Below are positions 51,119 through 60,725 of a stretch of DNA of 64,000 nt, one piece after another. Source of the stretch: AG1 sp035559775 (GTDB lineage Archaea; Thermoproteota; Thermoprotei_A; Sulfolobales; AG1); NCBI GenBank assembly GCA_035559775.1, contig DATMAU010000043.1, positions 28,858 to 92,857 of the forward strand, in the 5' to 3' direction. A program made the translations under genes and the position numbers. The notes under the pieces were generated by a model. That model saw nothing but the letters and a program-made list of their open reading frames with translations. It had not been told where the DNA came from and searched no databases. Numbering within the stretch: position 1 is the first letter of the stretch; each line of letters begins with the position of its first letter.

Positions 51119-52495
51119 ATGTATCATAACTGGATCCCTAACTCGGATCCCGAGATCAAGGCTTCAATGCTAAGAGCTATTGACAAAAATATAGATGATC
51201 TTTTTGCCGACATACCAGAGCCTATAAGGCTTAAGAGAAGCCTTAACGTAGGGTTTGGGAGACCGCTATCTGAGTACGAGGTTCTCAGGCTTGTCGACAA
51301 AATATTATCTAAGAACAGGGTGTTCAGGGATCCTCCCCCGTTCATAGGGGGTGGGCTGTGTGCTAGCTATACACCCTCTATAGTTAGGCTCCTCTCGCTG
51401 AGAGGCGAGATTTACACAGCATATACTCCCTATCAGCCTGAGATAAACCAGGGTATTCTTCAAGCTTTGTTCGAGTACCAAAGCATGATGGCTGAGCTAT
51501 ATGGCGTCGATGTTATTAACGCCTCTATGTATGATGGCTCAACAGCTGTTGCCGAGGCCTTTAGGCTTGCCATGAGGGTTACCGGGAGGAGAAAGATCCT
51601 TGTCCCCGAGACCATGAACCCATTCCATAGATCTGTTGCCAACACCTGGGTCTCACCTGTTGGGGGTGTTATTGCAGTGTATAGGGTTGATGGAAGAGGG
51701 CAACCACTGATCCGGGATCTGATCGATAAGGTTGACGGGGAGACTGCTGCTGTCTATCTAGAGAACCCGTCTTTCCTTGGAAACCTGGTCGAGGAGCCTG
51801 AAGAGGTAGGGGGCGTAGCTAGGAGCAAGGGTTCCTTGTTTATCGTCTTCTCAGACCCAACAAGCCTCGGAATTATAAAGCCTCCTGGAAGCTATGGTGC
51901 TGATATAATTGTTGGCGATGGACAAAGCCTTGGCTTAGGGCTTAACTACGGAGGCCCCGGGCTAGGGATCCTTGGGGTTAGAATGGATCAGGGGTTGCTA
52001 AAACAACTCCCTGGAAGGTTGGTTGGCGCGACACTTGATTCAAACGGTGACAGGGGTTATGCGCTGATCCTCCAGACTAGAGAGCAGCATATTAGGAGAG
52101 AGAAGGCGACGAGCAATATAACCACAAACTCCTCCCTCATGGCGATTATGGGGGCTATATATATCTCATACCTAGGCTGGAATGGATTGAGAAGACTTGG
52201 AGAGAGTATCTTGAAAAGAACTAGATATGCTGTTGAGAGTATTAGAAAGAGACTCCCAGGAAGGGTCTCTATAGCTATTGATACAGATCTTTTCTTCAAG
52301 GAGGTGCCCTTGAGATTTCATAGGAGAAACTATAGAGAGATCCACAGGGATCTTTTGGCTAGAGGTATACATGGAGGACTATGGTTAAAAGATATTCTAA
52401 GGGGTTATGAGGACTGCTCTCTATTCTGTTTCTCAGAGGTTCATAGCAAGAGCGACATAGATCTTCTTATAAACGCTCTAGACGAGGTGAGCTGA
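51119..52495 (+). CDS. gcvPA: Glycine dehydrogenase (decarboxylating), subunit 1
   Basis: 458 residues, the N-terminal half of P-protein as a separate chain. FIGGGLCASYTPSIVRLL, YTAYTPYQPEINQGILQALFEYQ, MYDGSTAVAEAFRLA and the C-terminal SEVHSKSDIDLLI fit the family. Forms an alpha2-beta2 enzyme with the next gene, decarboxylating glycine and passing the aminomethyl group to lipoyl-H protein. TATA-like TCTTTTTATG is centred about 27 bases before the ATG, so the mRNA is leaderless. gcvH and gcvT are not in the window. Confidence 0.93.
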   Translation: MYHNWIPNSDPEIKASMLRAIDKNIDDLFADIPEPIRLKRSLNVGFGRPLSEYEVLRLVDKILSKNRVFRDPPPFIGGGLCASYTPSIVRLLSLRGEIYTAYTPYQPEINQGILQALFEYQSMMAELYGVDVINASMYDGSTAVAEAFRLAMRVTGRRKILVPETMNPFHRSVANTWVSPVGGVIAVYRVDGRGQPLIRDLIDKVDGETAAVYLENPSFLGNLVEEPEEVGGVARSKGSLFIVFSDPTSLGIIKPPGSYGADIIVGDGQSLGLGLNYGGPGLGILGVRMDQGLLKQLPGRLVGATLDSNGDRGYALILQTREQHIRREKATSNITTNSSLMAIMGAIYISYLGWNGLRRLGESILKRTRYAVESIRKRLPGRVSIAIDTDLFFKEVPLRFHRRNYREIHRDLLARGIHGGLWLKDILRGYEDCSLFCFSEVHSKSDIDLLINALDEVS

Positions 52496-52496
52496 T

Positions 52497-54008
52497 ATGT
52501 GGAGACAAGCTAGATGGGACGAGGATCTCGTGCTGGAATATGGAAGGAGATCGTCGGCAGGACCCCTAATCCCCTACGAGGATCAGTTTAGTGAGATCGA
52601 GATAAGGATCCCGGAGAATCTGTTAAGAAGAGACGAGCCATCAATACCAACGCTCTCTGAGATCGAGGTTGTTAGGCACTACACCAGGCTATCCCAGATG
52701 TCATATGGTGTAGATCTAGGGCCTGTTCCTCTCGGTTCGTGCACTATGAAGTATAACCCTAAGGTTCTAGATCTCATAGCCATGGATCCAAGGGTTGTTG
52801 AGCTCCACCCCCTACAGGATATCGATACAGTCCAGGGTATTCTAGAAATAATATATCTTACTGAGAGATGGTTAGCCGAGATCACCGGCATGGATAGATG
52901 CAGCTTCCAACCCCCAGCAGGGTCTGCCGGCGAGTTTGCAGGAGCCCTCATGATTAAGAAATACCACCTCGATAGGGGTGAGGAGAGGGATGAGATGATC
53001 ATCCCGGACTCTGCCCATGGAAGCAATTCTGCCAGCGCTGCGATGGCAGGCTTTAAGGTCGTTAGAATTCCCACCGACCCTGGTGGAGAGGTCTCTATAG
53101 AAGCGTTAAAGGCTTCCGTGAGCTCGAGAACTGCTGGGATTATGCTTACTAACCCAAACACCCTTGGGATCTTTGAGAGCAGGATACTCGAGATCTCTGA
53201 TATAGTTCATGGAGCTGGAGGACTTCTATACTATGATGGAGCTAATCTCAACGGGATAATGGGGATCGCGAGACCAGGGGATATGGGTTTCGATATAGTT
53301 CACCTCAACCTGCACAAGACATTCGCAACACCCCATGGGGGTGGAGGGCCTGGAGGGGGTGTTGTGTGTGCTAAGGGAGAGCTTGTTGACTACCTCCCAA
53401 GACCCTTGGTGGAGAGGAGGGGCGATAAGTACTATTGGGATTATAACTGTGAGAGATGCATAGGGGCTGTTAGAGCCTTCTATGGGAATATAGTGCCTGT
53501 TGTGAGGACATTCGCATACATAGCAATGCTAAGCCCCCAGGGGCTGAGGGAGGTCTCCGAGATCTCTGTACTGAACACAAACTACTTTGTAAAAAAGATC
53601 CTTGAGAAACCATATTATGAGCTACCCTACGCCCCCGAGAAACCCAGGAAGCACGAGGTTGTTATAAGCGCAAGCAAGATAGCAAGGGAAACGGGCGTGA
53701 CAGCAGAGGATATAGCTAAAGCACTGCTTAACGAAGGGCTCCACGCCCCAACAATATACTTCCCACTCATAGTTAGCGAAGCCCTAATGGTAGAGTTCAC
53801 AGAGACAGAGCCTAGAGAGGTTATAGAAACATATGCAGAGATCCTCAACAAGATTGCTGAGAAGGCTTATAGAAACCCCGAGGAGGTTAAGAAGATGCCG
53901 AACAACACCTCAGTGTCGAGGCTAGATATGATTAGGGCGAACCACCCGAAAACGCTAGCACCAAGTTATAAGCTATATAGATCCGTGTATGATGCCCCGG
54001 ACAAGTGA
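52497..54008 (+). CDS. gcvPB: Glycine dehydrogenase (decarboxylating), subunit 2
   Basis: 503 residues, the PLP-carrying subunit. The internal aldimine lysine is in VHLNLHKTFATPHGGGGPGGG (about K274); LGSCTMKYNPK and FQPPAGSAGEFAGALM are family motifs. Separated from gcvPA by one base, so translated together. It ends 32 bases before tRNA-Asn on the other strand. Confidence 0.94.
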   Translation: MWRQARWDEDLVLEYGRRSSAGPLIPYEDQFSEIEIRIPENLLRRDEPSIPTLSEIEVVRHYTRLSQMSYGVDLGPVPLGSCTMKYNPKVLDLIAMDPRVVELHPLQDIDTVQGILEIIYLTERWLAEITGMDRCSFQPPAGSAGEFAGALMIKKYHLDRGEERDEMIIPDSAHGSNSASAAMAGFKVVRIPTDPGGEVSIEALKASVSSRTAGIMLTNPNTLGIFESRILEISDIVHGAGGLLYYDGANLNGIMGIARPGDMGFDIVHLNLHKTFATPHGGGGPGGGVVCAKGELVDYLPRPLVERRGDKYYWDYNCERCIGAVRAFYGNIVPVVRTFAYIAMLSPQGLREVSEISVLNTNYFVKKILEKPYYELPYAPEKPRKHEVVISASKIARETGVTAEDIAKALLNEGLHAPTIYFPLIVSEALMVEFTETEPREVIETYAEILNKIAEKAYRNPEEVKKMPNNTSVSRLDMIRANHPKTLAPSYKLYRSVYDAPDK

Positions 54009-54040
54009 TCCTCGGCTATACTGTAAACAAAAATACTTGG

Positions 54041-54113
54041 CGCCGGGGGGAGGATTCGAACCTCCGACCACCGGGTTAACAGCCCGGCGCTCTACCAGCT
54101 GAGCTACCCCGGC
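54041..54113 (-). tRNA. tRNA-Asn (GTT anticodon)
   Basis: 73-nt cloverleaf without intron: acceptor GCCGGGG/CCCCGGC with discriminator G, D stem GCTC/GAGC, anticodon arm CCGGG-CTGTTAA-CCCGG, T arm GGAGG-TTCGAAT-CCTCC. CCA not encoded. An A+T-rich CTAAAAAGCC about 26-30 bases upstream on this strand is the probable TATA. Confidence 0.95.
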
Positions 54114-54303
54114 CCATATCTCTATAATCTTCTAAGGCTTTTTAGCTTTCTGCTAGCTTCTGATTAATAATATCAGAGAACCCAACACTACATGGATTTC
54201 CATACTATATGCAGAGGGGTTTCCTTATTATGGATCATGTGCTGCTATTAACTCAACCACACATCGCCCCAGCCTAAGGATCATCATATAGATGGCCTGG
54301 AAC

Positions 54304-54352
54304 CATAGTTAACTGTTTCGGATTTCATGGAAGTTTGTATGGGTTGATATCA
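54304..54352 (+). repeat. Repeat R2, similar to 44989-45040
   Basis: Shares the CTGTTTCGG, TTTCATG and GATAT blocks with R1 in the same order and spacing. Likely a second copy of an element end, without a recognisable partner nearby. Confidence 0.45.
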
Positions 54353-54470
54353 GTTTATGGTTAAGAGGATTTGCTGAGATCTGGGGAGATGTTAGGAAAG
54401 ATTATAGGTATTGCTAAACCAGGATAGCCTGGATAAGTGTTTGGGTATAGGAATTAGGATCTATTGAGGT

Positions 54471-54617
54471 GTGGAGGCTAGCATAGGGGGCGCTGTGTTT
54501 AGGGAATCCCTGAGTTTTTTCTTAAAGATCTTATCGCCAGGTATTTTTGGGATCCTAGAGAAAAGTAATAAGAGCAACATTAAAGCCAGGAGAATATCTA
54601 GAGATCTCGTGGTCTAG
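54471..54617 (+). CDS. Candidate 48-codon ORF, possibly a remnant
   Basis: GTG start, encodes GAVFRESLSFFLKILSPGIF then GILEKSNKSNIKARRISRD. Protein-like composition but no family recognised; it lies downstream of repeat R2 and may be a broken fragment. Confidence 0.25.
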   Translation: MEASIGGAVFRESLSFFLKILSPGIFGILEKSNKSNIKARRISRDLVV

Positions 54618-54808
54618 AAAATGGAACCGCTATGAAGCCTGAACCCCGCTCAGACGATCTCTAGGAATATAGAGGATCTACCTGGTAGTTAAGAGGCATA
54701 TCATTTTAAAATAACCTCACGTGTTCGGCGATCAAGATAGGGATCATATATCTTCATATGTGAACCCTTATTAACTTCTACACTATCTATTATCATTGGG
54801 TAGTCGGA

Positions 54809-55885
54809 ATGTTCCTGTTCTTTAGCCCAATAGCATTGGTATTAACAGTGATCGGATATGTGGTGATGTTTCTTCTAGCTGCCACCATAGCGCCAAAGGT
54901 TGCTGGGAAGCTCTCAGGAACCCTCTCGCTATACAGCTCGATGGTTCTAACGCTCGTTTTGATAATATTCGTTTTCTCAGCGACCCTAGCGGCGATAATC
55001 TATGCTATCCAGACGTGGCAGGGTGTTCCGCTAAATCTCAGCGATCCCTCTGTTGTGTGGGGCTTCATAGTCCCCATAATGGCTTTCGTCGTGATAGCTA
55101 ACCTGGTAACATACCTAGTATCTCCCTTCATGATAAACCTGTTCTATGGGGCCACACCAGATCCGAGGCTTCAGGAGATAGTTAACAGAGTTGCCCAGAG
55201 GCTCGGTGTGAAGCCTCCTAAGGCTGTGAGGGTAAGAGGGCCTCCCAACGCGTTTGCATATGGAAACATAGTGGCTGGAAGGTATGTTGCTGTTACTGAG
55301 GGTATGATGGAGCTTGTGGATCAGAACGAGCTTGAAGCCGTTATAGGGCATGAGATAGGGCATCATAAGCACAGGGATAACGCTATAATGCTCTTCCTCG
55401 GCGTGCTCCCCTCAGTTATATACTACCTAGGAGTAAGCCTTGTTCACCTAGCACTGTGGGGAGGCAATAGTGAAAGGAGAAACGGCTCTGGGAACGCTAT
55501 ATTAGCTATAGTCGGGATAGCTGCTGTCATGGTATCTTTTGTCCTCCAGATCCTGATCCTAACCTTCAGCAGGCTTAGAGAGTACTATGCAGACCTAGAG
55601 GGTGCTAGAGCTGCTGGTAAGAGCGCTATGCAGGCAGCCCTTGCTAAGATACATATATTCTACCACAGGAACGAGGATATCCATCAGAGTGTTAAGGATA
55701 GCAAGATGAGAGCCCTATTCATATACGCCTTAACAGACGCTGTTGCAGAGCCCTTCTACAGAGTATCGAGGGCTGATATAGAGAGGATTATGAGGTCTGG
55801 GTACTCGCCGATCGAAGAGATCCTAGCCACCCACCCACCGATCCCCAAGAGGCTAAGGTTCTTAGAAAACCTCACCTGGATCTAG
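54809..55885 (+). CDS. htpX: HtpX-like M48 membrane metalloprotease
   Basis: 358 residues. Two N-terminal membrane helices (ALVLTVIGYVVMFLLAATIAP and SMVLTLVLIIFVFSATLAAIIY), a third near 85-105, the zinc motif HEIGHHKHRD (181-190), two more helices around 200-260, and the third ligand in REYYADLEGA. HtpX degrades misfolded membrane proteins. Ends 3 bases from the convergent Lhr helicase. Confidence 0.9.
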   Translation: MFLFFSPIALVLTVIGYVVMFLLAATIAPKVAGKLSGTLSLYSSMVLTLVLIIFVFSATLAAIIYAIQTWQGVPLNLSDPSVVWGFIVPIMAFVVIANLVTYLVSPFMINLFYGATPDPRLQEIVNRVAQRLGVKPPKAVRVRGPPNAFAYGNIVAGRYVAVTEGMMELVDQNELEAVIGHEIGHHKHRDNAIMLFLGVLPSVIYYLGVSLVHLALWGGNSERRNGSGNAILAIVGIAAVMVSFVLQILILTFSRLREYYADLEGARAAGKSAMQAALAKIHIFYHRNEDIHQSVKDSKMRALFIYALTDAVAEPFYRVSRADIERIMRSGYSPIEEILATHPPIPKRLRFLENLTWI

Positions 55886-55888
55886 ATC

Positions 55889-58744
55889 TTAATCCCAGTA
55901 TTTTTTAGTAGAGATATAGGTTTTTTCCTTCTCAAGGATCTTTAGATACATATCAGTATCGCTAATTGATGAGGACAGTATATCCCTAGCTGTTTCAGGA
56001 CCTATACCCCTACCCATCATGACTAGGACAGCCTTTTTACCATATGTGGCGACAAGATCTGCTGACTTTCTAAGCAGATCCGCGACCTTTTTCTCATCAT
56101 CGCTAAGCGCCCTCGGATCCCTCAAGATCCTGGGATCCTTAGCGATCCTCCTGACAAGATCCCTTGCCCCCTCATAGCCGTATTTATTGATACCGAGGAA
56201 TACGGAGCCGCATGAGGGGCATGAAAGTCTTTCAGGGAGATCTTTAACCCTCTTATTCTCAGAATATCCGCACATTATACACACCAGCTGTGCGTCTTTC
56301 TCCTCTAATCTCCTCCTAACCAGCTCGGCAGCAAGATCTGTTGGTATTGACTGACTCCTAACCCTCTCAAAACCAGATATACCCCTATAGATCTCTCCTC
56401 CGAGCGGGGTTGGCTCTGCAAGATCTAGGGTAACTATCCTTATATCCCCTCTCTTAACGCCTCTAAGCATTTCTAGGAGAGAATCTATATCGAGCTCTTC
56501 ATGAACCATATCGCCTATAGCCTCTTCATGAACAACTGTTCCCTCAAGATATTTCACATACTTCATAGCCTCGTCGAAAGATACATCTTTATCTATCAAC
56601 CCCATTTTCTTAGCTGCTGCAACCATGTACCATTTATAAGCACCGCTAGACCTGGCTGAGCCGATAACCCTTGAGATAACCTCGTCCTCGCTCTCCCAAG
56701 AGCTGAGAAGCCTCTCTAGATCCCTCGGAGAGAGGCTCTTAGTTGATGCTAGTATGAGGGCGTAGGGCGTAGCTCTGTAGGATACTAGAGGGCCGGTGAA
56801 GCTCGATATATAGAGACCAAGGGTCTCATTACCACTAGACCCTAGGCATGTGTGAATTATAGCTATGCTCAACCCGGGCTCTCTCCAACCCTCTATAAGG
56901 ATAAGCCTCTCCCCTGGTAATGGGTATCCATGCGATATGTGGCTATTAATCAGGCTGGAAAGCCTCTCCAGAGATCCTTGATCCGCAGGGTATGTGGAGA
57001 TAACCTTAGGGCTGTTCTTCCCACCCGCTGCTATTAGCTTGAAGAGGCTGCAAACCTCCCTAGCTATCCTCCTATCGACAGGGATCTGCTGCCCTATCCA
57101 CTTAGGTACTGAGCCCTCTATGCTCTCCACAGGCTCTACATAGATCTTCTCACCCTCTATCTCGAGAACCCTCCATATAGAGCCACCAAGCACTATAGCA
57201 ACACCTTGAGAGATCTCTTTTGCAACAAATCTCTCGTCAAGCTCCCCTATAATCCTGTTACTCATAATATCAACCACCTCGTAGTTCTTAGTATCAACTA
57301 TCATGGTCACGCTATAATAGTAACGCCTAGTCCTCCTCCCCCTCCTAAGGATCTTTCTCCCATGACTCTCAACAACACTGATAACACCTATATCTCTAAG
57401 GAATTCTACCACCCTCTCTACCAGCTGGGCTTCGAGTTCTCTGAAGCAATATGCTTTAGATAGGGTATCGATGATCTCATCTATAGGGATCTCATCGTAT
57501 TCGAGAACCATGCCAGCGATTTGATGGGCTAGGACGTCCAGGGGGTTCTTACGGATCTTTATCCTCTCTATCCCCCTATGCTGGTTGCTGGAACAAGTCC
57601 TCCTAGCTATTACAGTGCTCTCAGCAAGATCATATATATTCTCGCTAGCTATTATATAGCCCTTCGATACAAGATCCTCTCTATGACCGCTCCTACCTAT
57701 CCTCTGAACCATTTTGAGAGCCTGGCGTGGAGACATATACTGGATAATAGTATCCACACTACCAACATCTATCCCTAGCTCGAGGCTTGACGTAGCAACC
57801 ACGGATTTTAGCCAGCCCTCTCTAAGCCCTGTCTCGATCTCCTCTCTAGTAGCCCTTGATAAGGAGCCGTGGTGCACGCCTACAGCTAGGCCTCTTCTTC
57901 TCAGCTCTGTTCCGAGTCTTTCAGCCTGATCCCTGGTGTTGGTGAATATGATCACGGTACCTCTAGTACTCCTAATAATCTCCTCGATCTTCGAGATCCT
58001 TGAGACAAAGAAAGGATCGGAACCATCACCCCCAGGATCAACCCCCCCTGGGAGAGGGCTTATAACAGAAACCTCACAGGGCTTGTTACTGCTATCAGTT
58101 ATTATCTCTACACTAGATAAAGATCCAGCTAGGAAGAGAGCCGCATCCCCTGGATTGCCTATGGTACCTGATAAACCTATCCTCATAAACCTGGGCGAAT
58201 ATCTCCTAAGCCTCTCAAGAGCTGATATAAGCTCGGCTCCCCTCTCGCTCCCCATGAGCTCGTGGACCTCGTCGATAACCACATAACCTATACTGGCTAG
58301 GTGTTGCCTGAGATCCTTGTTAACTATTATATACTGGAGGGTCTCAGGCGTCGTTATAATCATTGTTGGTGGAGATCCAGCGATCCTCCTCCTAGAACTC
58401 TGGGGAGTATCTCCATGGAGTACACCGAGGGAGAATCCTACTGATTGGAAGAGCCTCTCAAGCCTATTCCTAAGATCTCTGTTGAGAGCCCTTAGAGGGG
58501 TTATATATAGTACCTGGAGACCTTTAACCCTACTATCAAGGATCCTTGAGATTATCGGGAACAAAACAGCCTCGGTCTTACCACTTCCGGTGGGAGCGAT
58601 CACTATAGAGTGCTTCTTAGTGCTAAGCAGAATAGGTATAGCCTTCCTCTGTATCCTCGTTGGCTTCTCATAACCCAGCCTCGCTATTGCTTGTCTTAAC
58701 ACTGGATTAAGGAGATCAAATACATTGTTATGATCCATACCCAA
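55889..58744 (-). CDS. Lhr-type superfamily 2 helicase with C-terminal zinc ribbon
   Basis: 951 residues. RecA1 with APTGSGKTEAVLFP (about 50), YITPLRALNRDL, TTPETLQY, DEVHELMG and LSGTIGNPGDAA; RecA2 with IIFTNTRDQAERL, VVATSSLELGIDVG and QRIGRSGH; then Lhr winged helix and beta domain. Unlike the paralog at 39043-41943, the C-terminus has a four-Cys ribbon (CIMCGY ... LSCPSCGS, about 825-850) followed by a helix-hairpin-helix-like region (MMGRGIGPETARDIL). Presumed DNA/RNA unwinding role in repair or rRNA handling. Upstream lies a 15-bp inverted repeat (58779-58818). Confidence 0.87.
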   Translation of the reverse strand: MGMDHNNVFDLLNPVLRQAIARLGYEKPTRIQRKAIPILLSTKKHSIVIAPTGSGKTEAVLFPIISRILDSRVKGLQVLYITPLRALNRDLRNRLERLFQSVGFSLGVLHGDTPQSSRRRIAGSPPTMIITTPETLQYIIVNKDLRQHLASIGYVVIDEVHELMGSERGAELISALERLRRYSPRFMRIGLSGTIGNPGDAALFLAGSLSSVEIITDSSNKPCEVSVISPLPGGVDPGGDGSDPFFVSRISKIEEIIRSTRGTVIIFTNTRDQAERLGTELRRRGLAVGVHHGSLSRATREEIETGLREGWLKSVVATSSLELGIDVGSVDTIIQYMSPRQALKMVQRIGRSGHREDLVSKGYIIASENIYDLAESTVIARRTCSSNQHRGIERIKIRKNPLDVLAHQIAGMVLEYDEIPIDEIIDTLSKAYCFRELEAQLVERVVEFLRDIGVISVVESHGRKILRRGRRTRRYYYSVTMIVDTKNYEVVDIMSNRIIGELDERFVAKEISQGVAIVLGGSIWRVLEIEGEKIYVEPVESIEGSVPKWIGQQIPVDRRIAREVCSLFKLIAAGGKNSPKVISTYPADQGSLERLSSLINSHISHGYPLPGERLILIEGWREPGLSIAIIHTCLGSSGNETLGLYISSFTGPLVSYRATPYALILASTKSLSPRDLERLLSSWESEDEVISRVIGSARSSGAYKWYMVAAAKKMGLIDKDVSFDEAMKYVKYLEGTVVHEEAIGDMVHEELDIDSLLEMLRGVKRGDIRIVTLDLAEPTPLGGEIYRGISGFERVRSQSIPTDLAAELVRRRLEEKDAQLVCIMCGYSENKRVKDLPERLSCPSCGSVFLGINKYGYEGARDLVRRIAKDPRILRDPRALSDDEKKVADLLRKSADLVATYGKKAVLVMMGRGIGPETARDILSSSISDTDMYLKILEKEKTYISTKKYWD

Positions 58745-58778
58745 GATCTCGATCCTCGCTAACCATAAAGATGTGTGA

Positions 58779-58818
58779 TTTTATCGCTATATCACTATGT
58801 ACAGATATAGTGATAAAA
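58779..58818. promoter_or_regulatory. Long inverted repeat between rpo13 and the Lhr gene
   Basis: TTTTATCGCTATATC (58779-58793) and GATATAGTGATAAAA (58804-58818) match as reverse complements in 14 of 15 positions with a 10-nt spacer. It sits 35-75 bases before the Lhr helicase start and 35 bases after the rpo13 stop (both leftward), so it could be an operator over the helicase promoter or an RNA hairpin at the end of rpo13. Confidence 0.5.
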
Positions 58819-58852
58819 CCCATATGAAACTCTGTAGAGAGTATCAATAACA

Positions 58853-59176
58853 CTAGCCCTTTGACTTCTTCTTAGATGACTTCTTCTGTGCTTTAGTCTT
58901 CTTAGCCTCTTCCTCAACCTCCTCCTCTTCCTCCTCGACGCCTTTTACGGGTATCGAGATCCTGTTTAGAAGCTTTTTTGCATCCTCAACGCCTATCCTG
59001 CCAGAGACTACTGAGTCCCAGATCTCTGTCACATGGATCATTGTGTTAATCTGATCCAACCCTAGGAGGAGATCCGAAGCCTCAATCTCAGCCTCAGCCT
59101 CCTCAGTAGTAGCCTCTTCCGCGCCCTCCTCTAGCTCTTCAATATCTTCCTCCACCTCTTCCCTCTCCCTACTCAA
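58853..59176 (-). CDS. rpo13: RNA polymerase subunit Rpo13
   Basis: 107 residues. A very acidic N-terminus, a central helix-turn-helix stretch NTMIHVTEIWDSVVSGRIGV then EDAKKLLNR (about 44-72), an acidic stretch and a Lys-rich tail KKTKAQKKSSKKKSKG. The core matches Sulfolobus Rpo13 (TEIWD, SG/NG-x-I, V-x-DAK), a polymerase subunit that contacts DNA near the downstream cleft. Rpo13 is known from only part of the crenarchaea. TTG start. Identified by pattern, not alignment. Confidence 0.8.
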   Translation of the reverse strand: MSREREEVEEDIEELEEGAEEATTEEAEAEIEASDLLLGLDQINTMIHVTEIWDSVVSGRIGVEDAKKLLNRISIPVKGVEEEEEEVEEEAKKTKAQKKSSKKKSKG

Positions 59177-59245
59177 GGATGAGCCTCACCAAAATCATAG
59201 ATTACTAGTGGTGCTTATTAGCTAAAACCGGTATTCCAACAACAC

Positions 59246-59911
59246 TCACGGCTTCATATAGTCTAGAAGAGTCTTTTTTCCACCCTCCTTCTCCGAAGAT
59301 CTTTTAGAACCCTTTATCCTAGCCAGCTCCTCTATGGCTATCCTTAGATCCGCCTTAAGATCCTCCATATTCCCCTTATTCCTTAGGATCGCGGCTGGAT
59401 GATACGTAGGGATCATCGAGATCTTTATCCCCAATATATCGCCCCTATATATATTACCCCTCATCCTGGTTACACCAAGCCATTTAATCCCCATCCTTGA
59501 GGCGACCCACGCTCCAGCAACGCTTCCCAGGGTTACTATCACTTTCGGGCGTATCATGAGGATCTGTGATTCTAGGTAGAGGGCGCATGCCTCTATCTCA
59601 TCCCTAGCCGGTTGTCTATTGTTAGGCGGCCTGCACTTAACCACGTTTGTTATATATAGATCGCTCCTCCTTATACCCATATCCTCCAAAACATTATCGA
59701 GAAGCTTGCCAGCAGCTCCTACAAATGGTAGCCCCATCTCATCCTCTGTAGCCCCGGGCGCCTCTCCTATAAGCATGATCTCAGCATCCCTTTTACCATC
59801 GCCAGGCACAGCCTTTCTCCTAGACATATGGAGCCTGCATTTAGTGCATGATAGTATATCTCCTACCAGACTATCCCAGGATTTATAATGACTTGCCAAT
59901 ATAAACCCCAA
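59246..59911 (-). CDS. Family-4 uracil-DNA glycosylase (4Fe-4S)
   Basis: 221 residues. Motif GEAPGATEDEMGLPFVGAAGKLLD, second motif MIPTYHPAAILRNKG, and cluster Cys in CTKCR, VVKCRPPNNR and IEACALYL, as in archaeal UDGa. Removes uracil arising from cytosine deamination, relevant for a hyperthermophile that also carries a cytosine methyltransferase. Basic C-terminal tail (KGSKRSSEKEGGKKT) before a terminal helix. Same strand as rpo13. Confidence 0.92.
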   Translation of the reverse strand: MGFILASHYKSWDSLVGDILSCTKCRLHMSRRKAVPGDGKRDAEIMLIGEAPGATEDEMGLPFVGAAGKLLDNVLEDMGIRRSDLYITNVVKCRPPNNRQPARDEIEACALYLESQILMIRPKVIVTLGSVAGAWVASRMGIKWLGVTRMRGNIYRGDILGIKISMIPTYHPAAILRNKGNMEDLKADLRIAIEELARIKGSKRSSEKEGGKKTLLDYMKP

Positions 59912-59954
59912 TACTCGCTCGGCACGGATTAATATATATTAGGTGTAGCTAATG

Positions 59955-60725
59955 CTAGATGAGATCCTGTATATAGCCTAGTGCCGGGAGTTCAAAGATC
60001 CCGTCTCCTCTGGCCAGGATATATGGCTTGGCGTTTTCGATATCTCCATAGGCTCTGGTTATTGGTGATAGATAGTTACCCCTGATTGTGGTTACCGGAG
60101 AACCGGCTTGGTAGCTCCCTGAGGCTGGCATTATAAGCCCCTTTATCATTTTATCACCCACGTTTAACGGCATCTCTAGGAAGCAGGGGAACTTAGCTAT
60201 CTTCCCAAGCCTATCTCTTATCGATATGCTTGGATGCTCATGGCCATAGATAATAACCTCTGTATCTTTCATAACATTTTCATCAACTATGCTGTCTAAC
60301 CCTTGATGCCCATGGATTATTAAGAATGCTCCAACCTTATAGTAGGGCTTTGGCTCTACACCGTATTTCGAGGTTACTATGGATGCATAGTTATCATGAT
60401 TACCTCTTACAAAGATCACCTCGGAGTTCTTTTTCTTCAGGAAAGTTAGAACCTCCTCGATTTCTCTTCTCTCCTGCGCACCGAGCCTCTCGAACCTGTG
60501 TTTTAGATCCCCAGCTATTATTATCTGCCCTATATCGAGCATGCTGAACGCTGTCTCCAGGTCCTGCATGAGTTGTTTAAGCTGCCCCCTGGGTAGATAT
60601 AGACCCGCCTCTCCCATAGCCTCTTCAAAGCCTAAGTGTGTATCAGCTATAACTAGAGCCCTCCATCCCCTCAGATAAGCGAAAGGCGTGTCTACAACTA
60701 GCTCTAATCCTGGGTATATCTCCAG
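59955..60725 (-). CDS. Calcineurin-like metallophosphoesterase with non-canonical start
   Basis: The first ATG in frame is at 60617, but the coding pattern clearly continues upstream: LEIYPGLELVVDTPFAY, then ALVIADTHLGFEEA holding the first metal motif D-x-H, followed by the GDLKHRFE, VRGNHDN and HGHQ/YGHEHP motifs. Without the upstream part the enzyme would lose a metal ligand. The frame opens at a TAA near 60780 and offers no ATG, GTG or TTG before the D-x-H motif. The best candidate is CTG at 60725, just after a GGGGGGAGGG stretch; another CTG is at 60674. Family function: phosphoesterase or nuclease-associated; substrate unknown. Confidence 0.75.
   Translation of the reverse strand: MEIYPGLELVVDTPFAYLRGWRALVIADTHLGFEEAMGEAGLYLPRGQLKQLMQDLETAFSMLDIGQIIIAGDLKHRFERLGAQERREIEEVLTFLKKKNSEVIFVRGNHDNYASIVTSKYGVEPKPYYKVGAFLIIHGHQGLDSIVDENVMKDTEVIIYGHEHPSISIRDRLGKIAKFPCFLEMPLNVGDKMIKGLIMPASGSYQAGSPVTTIRGNYLSPITRAYGDIENAKPYILARGDGIFELPALGYIQDLI

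Larger units (their letters stand above)
54118..54808. other. Intergenic region with repeat R2 and one small ORF
   Basis: 690 bases. It holds repeat R2 (54304-54352, a diverged copy of R1), the 48-codon candidate ORF at 54471, the tRNA-Asn promoter at the left end and the htpX promoter at the right. CTGAT/ATCAG (54164-54180) is a short inverted repeat. The rest looks like decayed sequence; no C/D box spacing found. Confidence 0.35.
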
